The notes below the pieces were generated by a model. The model saw only the letters and a list, made by a program, of their open reading frames with translations. It had not been told where the DNA came from and made no database searches. Made by a program: the position numbers and the translations under genes. From Batillaria attramentaria (taxonomy: Eukaryota > Mollusca > Gastropoda > Batillariidae), in contig JACVVK020000524.1 in NCBI GenBank assembly GCA_018292915.2, forward strand, positions 32,501-96,500: a DNA stretch of 64,000 nucleotides. The letters are read 5' to 3'. Below are positions 35,942 through 46,240 of this stretch, piece after piece; positions within the stretch are counted from its first letter, which is position 1; every line of letters begins with the position of its first letter.

Positions 35942-37455
35942 GAATGTCAAGTGACGCTGTACCCTTAATGTCTGAAGACGCTGTCCCATGATGTCTAAAG
36001 ACGCCGTCCTATGATGTCTAAAGACGCTGTCCCATGATGTCTAAAGACGCTGTCCCATGATGTCTGAAGACGCTGTCCCATGATTTGTAAAGACGCTGTC
36101 CTATGATGTCTAAAGACGCCGTCCTATGATGTCTAAAGACGCTGTCCCATGATGTCTAAAGACGCTGTCCCATGACATCTAAAGATGCCATCCTATGGTG
36201 TCTAAAGACGCTGTCCTATGATGTCTAAAGACGCTGTCCCATGACATCTAAAGACGCTGTCCCATCATGTCTAAAGACGCTGTCCTATGATGTCTAAAGA
36301 CGCTGTCCCATCATGTCTGAGGACGCTGTCCTATGATGTCTAAAGACGCTGTCCTATGACGTCTAAAGACGCTGTCCCGTGATGTCTAAAAACGCTGTCC
36401 TATGATGCCTAAAGACGCTGTCCTATGATGTCTAAAGACGCTGTCCTATGATGCCTAAAGACGCTGTCCTATGATGTCTAAAGACGCTGCCCCATGATGT
36501 CTAAAGACACTGTCCTATGATGTCTAAAGACGCTGTCCTATGATGCCTAAAGACGCTGTCCCATGATGTCTAAAGACGCTGTCCCATGATGTCTAAAGAC
36601 GCCGTCCTATGGTGTCTAAAGACGCTGTCCTATGATGTCTAAAGACGCTGTCCCATGACATCTAAAGACGCTGTCCCATCATGTCTAAAGACGCTGTCCT
36701 ATGATGTCTAAAGACGCTGTCCTATGATGTCTAAGGAGGCTGTCCTATGATGTCTAAAGACGCTGTCCCGTGATGTCTAAAGACGCTGTCCTATGATGCC
36801 TAAAGACGCTGTCCTATGATGTCTAAAGACGCTGTCCTATGATGCCTAAAGACGCTCTCCTATGATGTCTAAAGACGCTGTCCTATGATGTCTAAAGACG
36901 CTGCCCCATGATGTCTAAAAACACTGTCCTATGATGTCTAAAGACGCTGTCCTATGATGCCTAAATACGCTGTCCCATGATGTCTAAAGACGCTGTCCCA
37001 TGATGTCTAAAGACGCTGTCCTATGATGTCTAAAGACGCTGTCCTATGATGTCTAAAGACGCTGTCCCATGATGTCTAAAGACACTGTCTTATGATGTCT
37101 AAAGACGCTGTCCTATGATGTCTAAAGACGCTGTCCTATGATGTCTAAAGACGCTGTCCATTATGTCTAAAGACACTGTCCTATGATGTCTTTAGACGCT
37201 GTCCTATGATGTCTAAAGACGCTGCCCCATGATGTCTAAAGACACTGTCCCATGATGTCTAAAGATGCTGTCCCGTGACGTCTAAAGATGTTGTCCCGTG
37301 ACGTCTAAAGACGCTGTCCCATGATGTCTAAAGACGCTGTCCTATGATGTCTAAAGACACTGTCCCATGATGTCTAAAGACGCTGTCCTATGATGCCTAA
37401 AGACGCTGTCCCATGATGTCTAAACACGCTGTCCCATGACGCCCGAAGACGATGA
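35942..37455 (+). repeat. 23-bp minisatellite, about 64 copies, with 414-bp higher-order period
   Basis: The unit is ATGATGTCTAAAGACGCTGT plus CCT or CCC. Variant units recur at a distance of 414 bp (18 units): ATGGTG at 36195 and 36609, CTGCCCC at 36487 and 36901. It begins about 10 bp downstream of the stop codon of the six-cysteine protein gene (minus strand), so it may be transcribed as 3' UTR. Twenty-three is not a multiple of three and no frame stays open. Confidence 0.97.
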
Positions 37456-37465
37456 ATGCCCCGCA

Positions 37466-37640
37466 TCAGTTGAGGTAATTGTACATTCTGGTCATCTGCA
37501 GCATCAGCTTGGTCTGCCGTTCGATGTTCCCCTCGCTGAAAGGAGACGACCCTTTCTCCGTGCCCCCTGGTCCGTGTCCTTCTGGTTCACGGTACGGCCT
37601 GCCGTACCCCTGTGGGTACCCCCCTCTGCCATTGGTGGGA
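37466..37640 (-). CDS. Terminal exon of the six-cysteine secreted protein
   Basis: 175 bp: one base completing Leu, 57 codons and a TGA stop. The frame is open and rich in Gly, Pro and Tyr. Longer ORFs on the plus strand over the same bases are shadows. Confidence 0.75.
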
Positions 37641-38794
37641 CTGTTGAAAACACACAGAATTTGGTTGTCAGGTTACGGTACAAGCCGATACTGGGGCTGT
37701 ATGTATTGAAAGGGACTATAGACTGTCTATATTCTGAGACTTAGCCTCAGTCTCGGAATTAATAGACGACCCCGAGGCCGAACCCCCGCCTCCTCTACTC
37801 TGCCGTGTATTGGCAAAACACGACGTCATTGTATGGGAAACTGGGGTGATTTCAAGATGAAAGCGATTGACGTAATGGTCTTCTTCCTCAAATTACGTCA
37901 AGGGACTTACTGCTTTCTTTCCCTGTTTCAGTCATATCAAACTACATGTGCTTCCGTCTTTGTAGTGTCCAGCAAAAAGTGTGCCAGACCATGCCAGGTG
38001 CTGTGCTCATAACGCCGCGGGAAGCAATTGGCTGAATTCTAGGGGCTCGGCCCTTCTGACTGACAAAAGTGGGGTCGTCCATTGAGTCAGGGCTGTCATC
38101 AGAGTATATTGTGTCGTTTGGTCCCTGAACTAGTCTTGCCTTAGAAGTAGGAACTTGTCTTGTTCAATGTCTCCGTTTGTGCATCTGCTAATCTTACTAA
38201 TCTGTCGTCTCAGCTCAGTCAGACTAGTCCCTCTGTATACATCAGATCCCAGGGAGTTCTACTAGCACTAGTACTAGTACAATAGTAGTAGTAGCAGTCA
38301 TAATGAAGTGACAAGAACAGATGTTTAAAAAAAATTTTAAATCGTATTATTTGCCCAGTTTTTCGACCAAGGACCTTACAATTAAAATAATGATAATATT
38401 TCAAAATGAAGAAAACATGAAAAATGTGGTATAGTATACAATCCAAATGTTTCGCCAAGACCATGTTGAGAAGGGTCAGTTCAAAGGAAGAAACAGACGT
38501 TACCACATATTATGATTTTTATCATAAATTATAATATAGCTTACATCTTATAATATAGCTAATACATGATAGTTTATAATTATATGATATAGCTTACAGG
38601 TAGCCACTGCCGTAATACTGCCTGGCAGGCACACACTGGCATCTTCCGCCTTGCACCATGCATTTACCGCCTCTGCCAGAACAGCCCCATTGGTCTGGTA
38701 CACACGAGTAGAAGCGGCCGAACCGGCAGGCTTCAGTCAAGGTCAAGGTCACCACCAATAGGGTCAAGGTCGCGAAGAGGAATTTTGGCGTCAT
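37466..38794 (-). CDS. Small secreted six-cysteine protein with Gly/Tyr/Pro-rich tail (two coding exons)
   Basis: Coding exons 38598-38794 and 37466-37640 join to about 123 residues. Residues 1-22 (MTPKFLFATLTLLVV and on) form a signal peptide, so export is likely. Residues 23-54 hold six cysteines spaced C-x7-C-x6-C-x6-C-x6-C-x-C, probably three disulfides. The tail is Gly/Tyr/Pro/Arg-rich (GGYPQGYGRPYREPEG) and ends in a charged segment (SEGNIERQTKLMLQMTRMYN). The splice is supported by a GTAAGC donor at the end of the first exon, a TTTTCAACAG acceptor and exact phase; unspliced, the first exon would stop at a TAA at 38594-38596. I do not recognise the family. An antimicrobial, mucus or shell-matrix protein is possible, and nothing shows that it is toxic. 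The 23-bp minisatellite starts about 10 bp after the stop. Confidence 0.75.
37740..38105 (+). repeat. Unclassified dispersed repeat, copy 1
   Basis: It shares CTGCCGTGTATTGGCAAAAC, GGGGTGATTTCAAGAT, GGACTTACTGCTTT and CGGCTGAATTCT-like blocks with 51523-51870 in the same order. It starts inside the intron of the six-cysteine gene. Confidence 0.8.
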
Positions 38795-38796
38795 TT
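38598..38796 (-). CDS. Exon 2 of the six-cysteine secreted protein (signal peptide and Cys module)
   Basis: The acceptor TTTGATCCAG ends two bases before the ATG at 38794, so the start codon sits at the head of this exon. The reading frame carries the signal peptide and all six cysteines and ends with two bases of a Leu codon before GTAAGC. Confidence 0.78.
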
Positions 38797-39427
38797 CTGG
38801 ATCAAAGACAAAAAAGACAGAACGGGAACGATCATACCTTGTTAAACTTCTCGCCGTGAATCTACCGTTCACAATACGATATTAGCCCACTGTGTACCAT
38901 TTAAGTTATGCAGGAAGCTATTCTCGTTAGGTTTGTTTCACATTATAACCATCAACTGCCATTGCCTAAATGAGCGGTAGAGCTGAGCATATCATAAACA
39001 TTGCTAAAAAAAAAATTAAAAAACAAAACAAAACAAAGCAAAACTAGCTAGCTTTCAACGGAAAACAGCCACACAAGCCCAGACAGTCGGCGCGTCATTG
39101 CATAGACCGTCTTTGTTTACAAACGTGAGACAAAAAGTAAACATGCTTTCTCCTCACAGTCACGATCTGGCCATAATGGATTATCTACACCTTTCAACCT
39201 AAAGCCACGCCTGAACATGGGCGGGGCAAGGGGGGGGGGGGGGTCTTCCGCTGCTGCACCGGTTATATTTTGGGTCCGTCTTCATGGATTAGATGTGACG
39301 AGCGGCCAGCGAGCAGACAAAACAAAAGAGAGCTCTCTCTTGACAACGCAGGCTGGTGACAACAGACAGACAGGAAAACCATGAAACTGCCGCGATCCAC
39401 TTGTAAAGCGTCACAGGGGGACTTACC

Positions 39428-39495
39428 GCGTGTCAGCTGTCTCCTGTCGTCAGACAATGGACAGCCTGTGGTGGGATGTTCTAGACTTTTCTGTT
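39428..39495 (-). other. Candidate 5' untranslated exon of the six-cysteine protein gene
   Basis: A strong donor (GTAAGT) occurs just below 39428 on the minus strand, about 630 bp upstream of the acceptor at the start codon. The proposed start near 39495 rests only on a TTTAAA box about 30 bp further up. No ATG start is needed here. Confidence 0.35.
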
Positions 39496-39520
39496 TCGTG
39501 CTTTCGTGTTTTTACGAAGT

Positions 39521-39526
39521 TTTAAA
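39521..39526 (-). promoter_or_regulatory. TATA-like box (TTTAAA) upstream of the six-cysteine protein gene
   Basis: TTTAAA lies about 30 bp upstream of the likely start of the leader exon, the usual TATA distance. The motif is short and common, so this is weak evidence. Confidence 0.25.
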
Positions 39527-39705
39527 GAGGCGCACCTTTGCATGAGCAATTTCCACAGTGTCAAACAGATGTTTTAAAGAGATGTTGTTACCATTTTGCG
39601 CCAATGAGATACGCAAAGAATATAGAAAAGAACTTTCTCAATTTTGGTTTCTTTTGTATGCGGCTGGGTGCCATACTTATAGCAGGAATGTTGAACCTTA
39701 GAAAA

Positions 39706-39990
39706 GCTCTGGGCCCTCACGTAAAAGTCGGGGTTAGGGAGTTTAGCCCCGGGTTAGAGTCTAACCTCGAACTAAACTAGCTCTAGGGTTAAATTTTTTG
39801 TTGTTTTTTGGTTTAAAATCAGGAAGCGGGTCCATTCCAGCAAGGTGCCTTTGCCGTTATAGAAGGATTATTGACTTTCTTTCTTCGCTTCCTTTTTTTA
39901 TTTAATTTTGTTTTGGGGTTTCTTTTGCCCTAGTCTGGGTTAGGCCCGTAGCCTTGGGTTAAAGTAACCTCGAGTTTTACATACGGGCCC
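39706..39990. mobile_element. MITE-like element with palindromic GGGCCC ends
   Basis: The ends read GGGCCCTCACGTAAAAGTCG and, inverted, GGGCCCGTATGTAAAACTCG. The interior shares blocks with 870-1153 in opposite orientation (CTAGTCTGGGTTAGGCCCGT, CCTCGAACTAAAC). No ORF. Confidence 0.75.
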
Positions 39991-40463
39991 TGTACCCTTC
40001 TCATATCAGTCAGTGTTTCCGATCACGCACTATAGTACGTAAAATACGCACAGAAATCCGCACATGACGCAGGCAGTTTCAGCACTGCGCCCAATGGATG
40101 TATACGTTATTTGTTGGGTTTTGTTGTTGTTGTTGTTGTTGTTTTTCTGGTACTGTCCTGCCCATTCCAACGATCTTTGCTCAGAGCTGACAGCAGAATA
40201 GTTGTGGGAGTAGTGATGACTAGTGATGAGTCGACTTGAAGTTCAACGACTGGACTAAAAGAAAAGACTGGCAAGTCAAACTGCGACGGTAGACGTAATC
40301 CCGCTACCAGAGAGCAATGTCTCGAAGGGGTCAGAAAAGAAAGCGAAAAAGAAAGAAAAACCTATTATTACGGGACGTTCAAAAATTACAAAAGGACCCC
40401 CTAAAATTCTGGAAGAGTGTCCGTTTGACCCTTTGGTGAGAAAGCTATCAGAAACACTCATAT

Positions 40464-40466
<3 letters not shown>

Positions 40467-40548
<82 letters not shown>

Positions 40549-40627
40549 CGCGCACTGAGTGCTCTCTTGGGCAGATTTTCTGCGCCATATGAGAACAATT
40601 TATTATTATTATTATTATTATTATTAT
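40467..40627 (+). repeat. (GT)n plus LINE-like 3' end with (TTA)n
   Basis: GT array, then GCGCGCACTGAGTGCTCTCT and TTCTGCGCCATATGAGAACA, then ATT repeats, like the tail at 19568-19770. Confidence 0.65.
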
Positions 40628-40720
40628 GTTCCCACTATCACGATTCGCGGCACGATTGAAATTGTGATCCTAATCGTGGTGATCCTATCAGATCTTATCA
40701 GATCTTGAGGCCAGTCGTGT

Positions 40721-40783
40721 CAATCGTGTTGATCGTAGAAAATGTTTGGACGGTTCAAAAATGTTCTACGATCAGCACGATTG
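40721..40783. repeat. Inverted repeat, 20-bp arms, 23-bp loop
   Basis: CAATCGTGTTGATCGTAGAA and its complement at 40764-40783 match at 19 of 20 positions. Further ATCGTG/CACGAT words surround it (40640-40870), so it may be the core of a decayed palindromic element. Confidence 0.7.
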
Positions 40784-43003
40784 ATTTTCAGGTCGTACTG
40801 CATCGTAACAAAGCGCGACATATCGCATCTAATCGTGCTTCCAGATCGTGGTGATCGGGATCACTCTTGGACAAGACGAACACCACGATTGAGCAACGAC
40901 GGTCCGCAGAAGGCTATAATTTTGCCCAAGTGGTAATGTCATCATGCTTTCGTCACCGTAAGCAGCCCATGTTCATCTGTGACGTTGGAAAATTCAACTC
41001 GTGTCGCTTTAACTCGGGGAAACAATAAAACAATCCCATTCCTCTGAATGGTCGCCCAAGTTCTGCGTGGCCTTTACTCTAATTTTAGTTTGTTAGTTCA
41101 TTGTTTGACTTTTATGTTCTCTGATTCTGAAAGACATCTTTGTGTATTTTGTTGCTGGTACTTTCTTTCTTTTTTTTTTTTTTTTACGTGGCAGACGAGG
41201 TGTCCTCGAGTTCAACTTAATGGAAACACCAGTAACTCTTGTATGTCACGTGAGAACAATATCTATAAGAAACTGGTGATACGACACGACGGAAACGCAG
41301 TTACAACGAGGCTGCTGCTTTTTTTTTTTACCGAACGATATTAAACGCCAGTAAAAGAAGAAGAAGAAGAAAAAAAAAAACTGGCCCCAATACTAACCGT
41401 AACCCTTGTAACCATAACCGCGTTTTATTGTATTCAATCGTGTTTCGGTCTTCTTGCTAAAGTGCAGCCTTGACTTCGCCGTCTTACGCATGCGCATGCG
41501 CGTGCGCGTGCCTTGACGTACCTCGGCATGGCGTGTACCTCGTTGTCGCATCAACTGACTGTCCAACTACCTACACTTCACCGAGGATCTCTCTTCAGTA
41601 TCCAAAGGAAAGTTAAGCTTGAGTGTTCGACTCATTGTGTGTCGCCTTTCACAACCTGAACGTCTCAAAGGTCTGGTCCATATAGTCACAAACGTACAAG
41701 AAAGTCTATTGTCCTCTATGAAAAAGGCCTAAGTGTCATGTATCTGGTAGACGCTTAGGTCTTTCTTCCAGATGACTGTAGAAGTGTACGTCTGTCATAA
41801 TCCCATTTTTCCAACACCATTCTCCTTGACTTCTAGTGACGGACAGGCATGAAAACGTCTGGCCAATTACCAAACGCTTAAAACAGGTGTGAGGGGAGAT
41901 AAACACAAGTCACGGGCGCCAAGGGAGATAAACATCAAGGGCGCTCACGAGTGCCTCCCCTTCACAGACAAAAAGGGGCAGTGCAATGATGAGATTACCG
42001 TCCTAGACAGGTGTCATGCGAGATTGCAGGGGAGACAATTAACTGATGTACAAACGCTGGGGGAAGTTGCTTTTCCGGCGGTTAAAAGTCAAGGCCCACA
42101 ATATCTCTGATTTACGACCCAAGAGACATAACTGAGACATTTTAGACGTAACTGAGACACGAGACATGACTGGCCAGCGACTATGACGGACAGGTAGCAG
42201 GTTTAAAGGCTGTATTCTCGCTGGTGGAGAAGGTTTTCGCCCCGCCCAGGCACTGTATTGTGTTTGCGGTCAGATAAAGATGTCATAGTAATCAGTAACG
42301 TCTTTTAATCTGTGAACAGTTTCCCAAAGTAGAAAACAAGGCGGGGAAGGAAATCCCCCAAGGAATTTTACCTATCAACGCAATAGTCTGGAGAGACAGA
42401 CAGACGCACAGACAGACTTCCGGCCATGAGGGTGGTAGATACGTCATTGCGGTTTGCGTGTGAGGAAACTTCAAATAATTTTGATGCTAAACTTTAAAAA
42501 AAAAAAAAAAAAAATCAAACTACATCCGTTTGTTCTGAGGGACGGTACTGCAACTAGACAAACTGAAAATACTATGGCTTACAAAACAAAATACATAAAT
42601 TGTTTCTTTTTTAAAAAATAAAAAACTAACTTCGATTTTTTTTTTTTAAACGCGAAGTCGGTTAATTAATTAAATCTCTTATTCAATCCATGAGGACACA
42701 TCAAGTTGATATCAAAGAACGCTTTTTTCCTCATGATTTCTTTTAAAAAAATATTCAAAATTCAGGATTTTAAAGTTACATTTGACCATATCAAAACTCC
42801 TCGTCGTCTCCCACCTGTGGTTTTATTGTTTAATCCTTACGTGTCTTGATGTAAGGGGAGGGCGGGACAGGAACGTCAAAAATTGACAAAAATGGCAAAA
42901 TTAATGTTTTCAAATTTTTTAAATATAAAAACATAAACCCAAATCTTCCACAAGTTTCTAACTGTTCCCCACAATAAAGAAAAAAATCTGCCCGTTGCCA
43001 TAC

Positions 43004-43198
43004 CTGGATTTGTGCAGTCCTCTTGCAAAAGAGAAGCAGCAAGGTTGTCCGGTGGAGAGGTTGGGGAGGCGGTCGTCTGGCAACTGTTGCGTGCGGGACT
43101 TCGCTCTGCAATCTGTCGGGGCGGTGCAGCCTGACTCGCCCTTTTGTTCGGCGTGACGCGGCTGTGCTTTAACCCTTTCCCTTCTCGCTTTCCATGTC
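43004..43198 (-). CDS. Candidate exon, Ser/Pro/Thr-rich, unknown
   Basis: 195 bp between a possible acceptor (GATTCTTCAAG) and donor (GTATGG). One frame reads SQAAPPRQIAERSPARNSCQ, then SPTSPPDNLAASLLQEDC. A second frame is also open throughout, which weakens the case. No neighbour exon was found. Confidence 0.22.
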
Positions 43199-44572
43199 CT
43201 TGAAGAATCAACACGGTCGTTATACAAGATAGTCGGGAGTTTTTCCAGTGCTAGTCCATTTCAAACGGTTTTGGCGGAGGTAATGTTCAGAGCTAACGCC
43301 GTTTGTCTGAAACATGCGCGCGTACATGCCTTCCCACTGTGGTAACGTGTTAGTACAAAAGCCGTTTGCGTTTTTGCTTTGTCGTTTTTATTGTTTTGTT
43401 TGGTTTTTAAGTCGTTGTTTGGTTTGGTTTTTGCTGTTTTCTTGTTGTTGCTGTTGTTTTGTTTTGGTTGTTTCTTTGTTGTTGTTGTTGTCGTCGTCGT
43501 TGATTCAAGATTCTTTATCTGTTTTGTTTCGGTGTTTTGTTTTGTTTTTCATTGTCGTCTGTTTGATGATATCAACCTCTTTCTTTCAAACGGACAAACC
43601 GAAATTCATATTAAGGGCCTCTTTCCTTCAAACCGACAAACGAAATCAACTGATTTTTTTCCCAGTACTACTTATCTTAAAAACGGTAAAACTCGGTGCT
43701 AGTATTTTCGACAACTCTGAGATAAATTTCTACTATCTGGGTGTGTGGCGGAGGGGGGGGGGGGGGCTCGATGTCTCACCCGACAGTGTGTTCAGACCAG
43801 CATCATGCGTACTGAAAGTGTCGAAAAGTAATTCAGTGTCAGTATGTATGCTGCTTGTGTTTAAAACACACGGCTGTAGCCGAGATCAAAAGTTTTGATT
43901 CAGAATAGCACCGGGAAAACTCCCGGCCATCGTGTTTGACGCACCCTTGACCAACGCTGTGGTGGAATGAACCTTAGTTCCTTCGTGCCTGCAGAACTTG
44001 CGGGTACGCCAGAATAAATCGTTTACCGGTGACGAAGGGCCGATCCCTAACTCTGTTGTCATAAACCAAGTGTTCGTGTCTTGTTAAAAAAGCATATCGC
44101 CACAATGGATTCTATTGTCTGCGAGTATGAAAATTGTATGAGTGAAACTATATGGAAGGATGAGCACGGTTTATGGGTTCGGACGTTCCGTGAACGTTCA
44201 CCTACAAGCAGGTCAAACGAGAGGTTGTCAGAGGACTGGCGCTCAGCACCACAATAAAAATGTGAGGTGTACATATTCATGGCTTCTTGTCGGGTGGTAG
44301 TATGCGATGAGTACTTTATGGATGGCAGGTGATACTTGAGCGAGATATTCTGTGATAACACGACATGCTTACTAATAACTATCTTGTGTCATTACTATGC
44401 ATGTCAGGTTTAGATGTGTCCACGCCGACGGGCCATCCCCGCCACCGACTCCCGCTCCCTACAGCATTCCAGGCTATAGAACAGTTTGATATAATTATTC
44501 TCTTCTCCTTTCTTCTCTTCTTCCTGTCCCCTTTTTCCTACGACTTTTTATACCTCATTCAGTTTTTCACGG

Positions 44573-44632
44573 CAATTTCTCCTATGACAATTTACGTGAT
44601 GGAAAAGGGCGTTAAACTCCCAAACAGCTCTT
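44573..44632 (+). mobile_element. SINE family A, tail fragment
   Basis: GTGATGGAAAAGGGCGTTAA then ACTCCCAAAC. Confidence 0.5.
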
Positions 44633-45119
44633 AATGCGATACAATGTTGTTTACACTTTGCTCGATCGGCCGAACATTCAAATTGTACAACATATGCTAC
44701 ACGACTGGGGCGCTCAGTGTGGTCGCCGCGTCATCGAGTACGCTTCTGCTGGCTCAGTGGTAGCATTATAGACGCTGTCGGTGTCTTGAGTGGTGTGATG
44801 ATAGATACCACGAAAACAGCTTGGAACGATCTGTGAGCATAAAAATGGTACTCGCATGCTGAAGAGAGGGTCATGACTATTTTTGCATAGAGTACTCGTA
44901 AAGTTGCACCTCATTTTTCTTATTATTGTCCTCTGGTAAAGTAATTCTAACTACATGTACTAAACTAGACCGCCATCTTATTTTTTGCTTTACTTCGGTT
45001 TATGTCTTGGTCGGGTAGTTGTTTGTTTTAAGGGTTAACGTTTGATAGTGTTGATTCTGTGCATTTCCTACAACTGTGTTCTTGAACTTCGGGCCTCCTT
45101 ATAAAATACTTTTGTAATA

Positions 45120-45512
45120 CATGTAATAATAATAATAATAATAATAATAACATAGGCGCTTTATCGCAAATATTTGGCTCAAAGCGCCGCGAGCTAAACA
45201 AAACAAGCACGCTCACGCGAATCACACGCATTCTCTCACACACTGCACAGGGACACATTACAATCACGTGGTGCGAAGGGCCAGCTCAGCAATTTAAGTT
45301 TCGGAATTTCAGAACTGCATTTATTTTTCAATTTTGTGGACTGAACATTTCCAAAGCAGAGGGGGAGGAAGCCCGAGTATCAGAAGAGAACCCCCGACGG
45401 TCGGCCCGAATGAACGGTGCCACATACGAGAAAGAAAAATTCGTTGCCCCGAAAGGGACTCGAACTCCTGACCTCTAGCATTGGTGACAAAGTCTTAACT
45501 ACAAGACCACCG
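45120..45512 (-). mobile_element. SINE family B copy, near full length
   Basis: TAA repeat, CATAGGCGCTTTATCGCAAA, then the conserved body and head complement (CTACAAGACCACCGAC). Confidence 0.9.
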
Positions 45513-45936
45513 ACATGCTTTCTGGACAGAGGTACTCAAAAGAGAGCGACAGACTGACAGATTCAGAGAGAAGCAGCAAGCCTTGGCTAAGGGACAGGCC
45601 TTAGCAACAAGGCTCTTCCATCAATCAACCTCAGCAAGAGACAAAACTCAAAACATACGTTTGTTACCACGATAAAGACATGGCTCTAGTCCTTGTGACT
45701 ATTGTGTGATTTACTTTCCTCATCCATGTGCAAATGATGTCCATTAATATGTTCACGTGTGAAGCAGGCTACGCGCCTCCGGTGACATTCTTGACAGTGG
45801 CCAGTTTTTTAATGGGTTTGTCGGCCACAGGATGTTTGTCGTTCCTCGCAAAACATCACACAGTTGTATGCCATGAAATCTCAGCCCCATTCGGGCAGGT
45901 TTTCTTCTCCCTCTGCGGTCGATTTGACTGGTTGCG

Positions 45937-46240
45937 TCAGATCTGCAGCCCGGTCGCCATGACGAATCCCTCGGCCTTCTGCAGGTCATGACGGCTACCA
46001 TAAAGCTGCACCTGTAGCTCTGCGCCCTCTGGCCAGGTTTGACGTCGTAGAGCATCATGGGCAGGACAGTATTGAAGGATGTGTTCTGGGGTCTGCGATC
46101 CAGTGCCACATGAACGTTCGCCAGTGTGGGCAATCTTGAGTCGGTTGAGGTGGCTCAGTAGTCGGTACTGGCCAGTCCTCAGTCAGAGAAGGATTGTCTG
46201 CTGGTGCCTCTAGAACTAGTGGATGGTGTCAAACACCACT
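45937..46240 (-). pseudogene. Non-LTR retrotransposon C-terminal fragment, degraded
   Basis: Minus strand reads LSHLNRLKIAHTGERSC, TGSQTPEHILQYCPAHDALR, then LQKAEGFVMATGLQI and a stop at 45937-45939. The H-x-C-C-G-x-EH-x-C arrangement (PEHILQYCP) is common at the end of retroposon polyproteins. Stops upstream (RLRTGQY preceded by TGA and two TAG) show decay. Confidence 0.75.

Noticed and set aside
35942..37455. CRISPR-like array
   Set aside because: Units abut with no spacers and variation is point-like; it is a eukaryotic minisatellite.
37436..37744. Plus-strand ORFs, including a Gly/Pro/Tyr-like frame
   Set aside because: They are shadows of the minus-strand terminal exon 37466-37640, which has acceptor, phase and stop.
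45753..46133. 126-codon minus ORF as a gene
   Set aside because: A neighbouring frame carries the retroposon motif PEHILQYCP and ends in a conserved-looking C-terminus; this ORF is its shadow.
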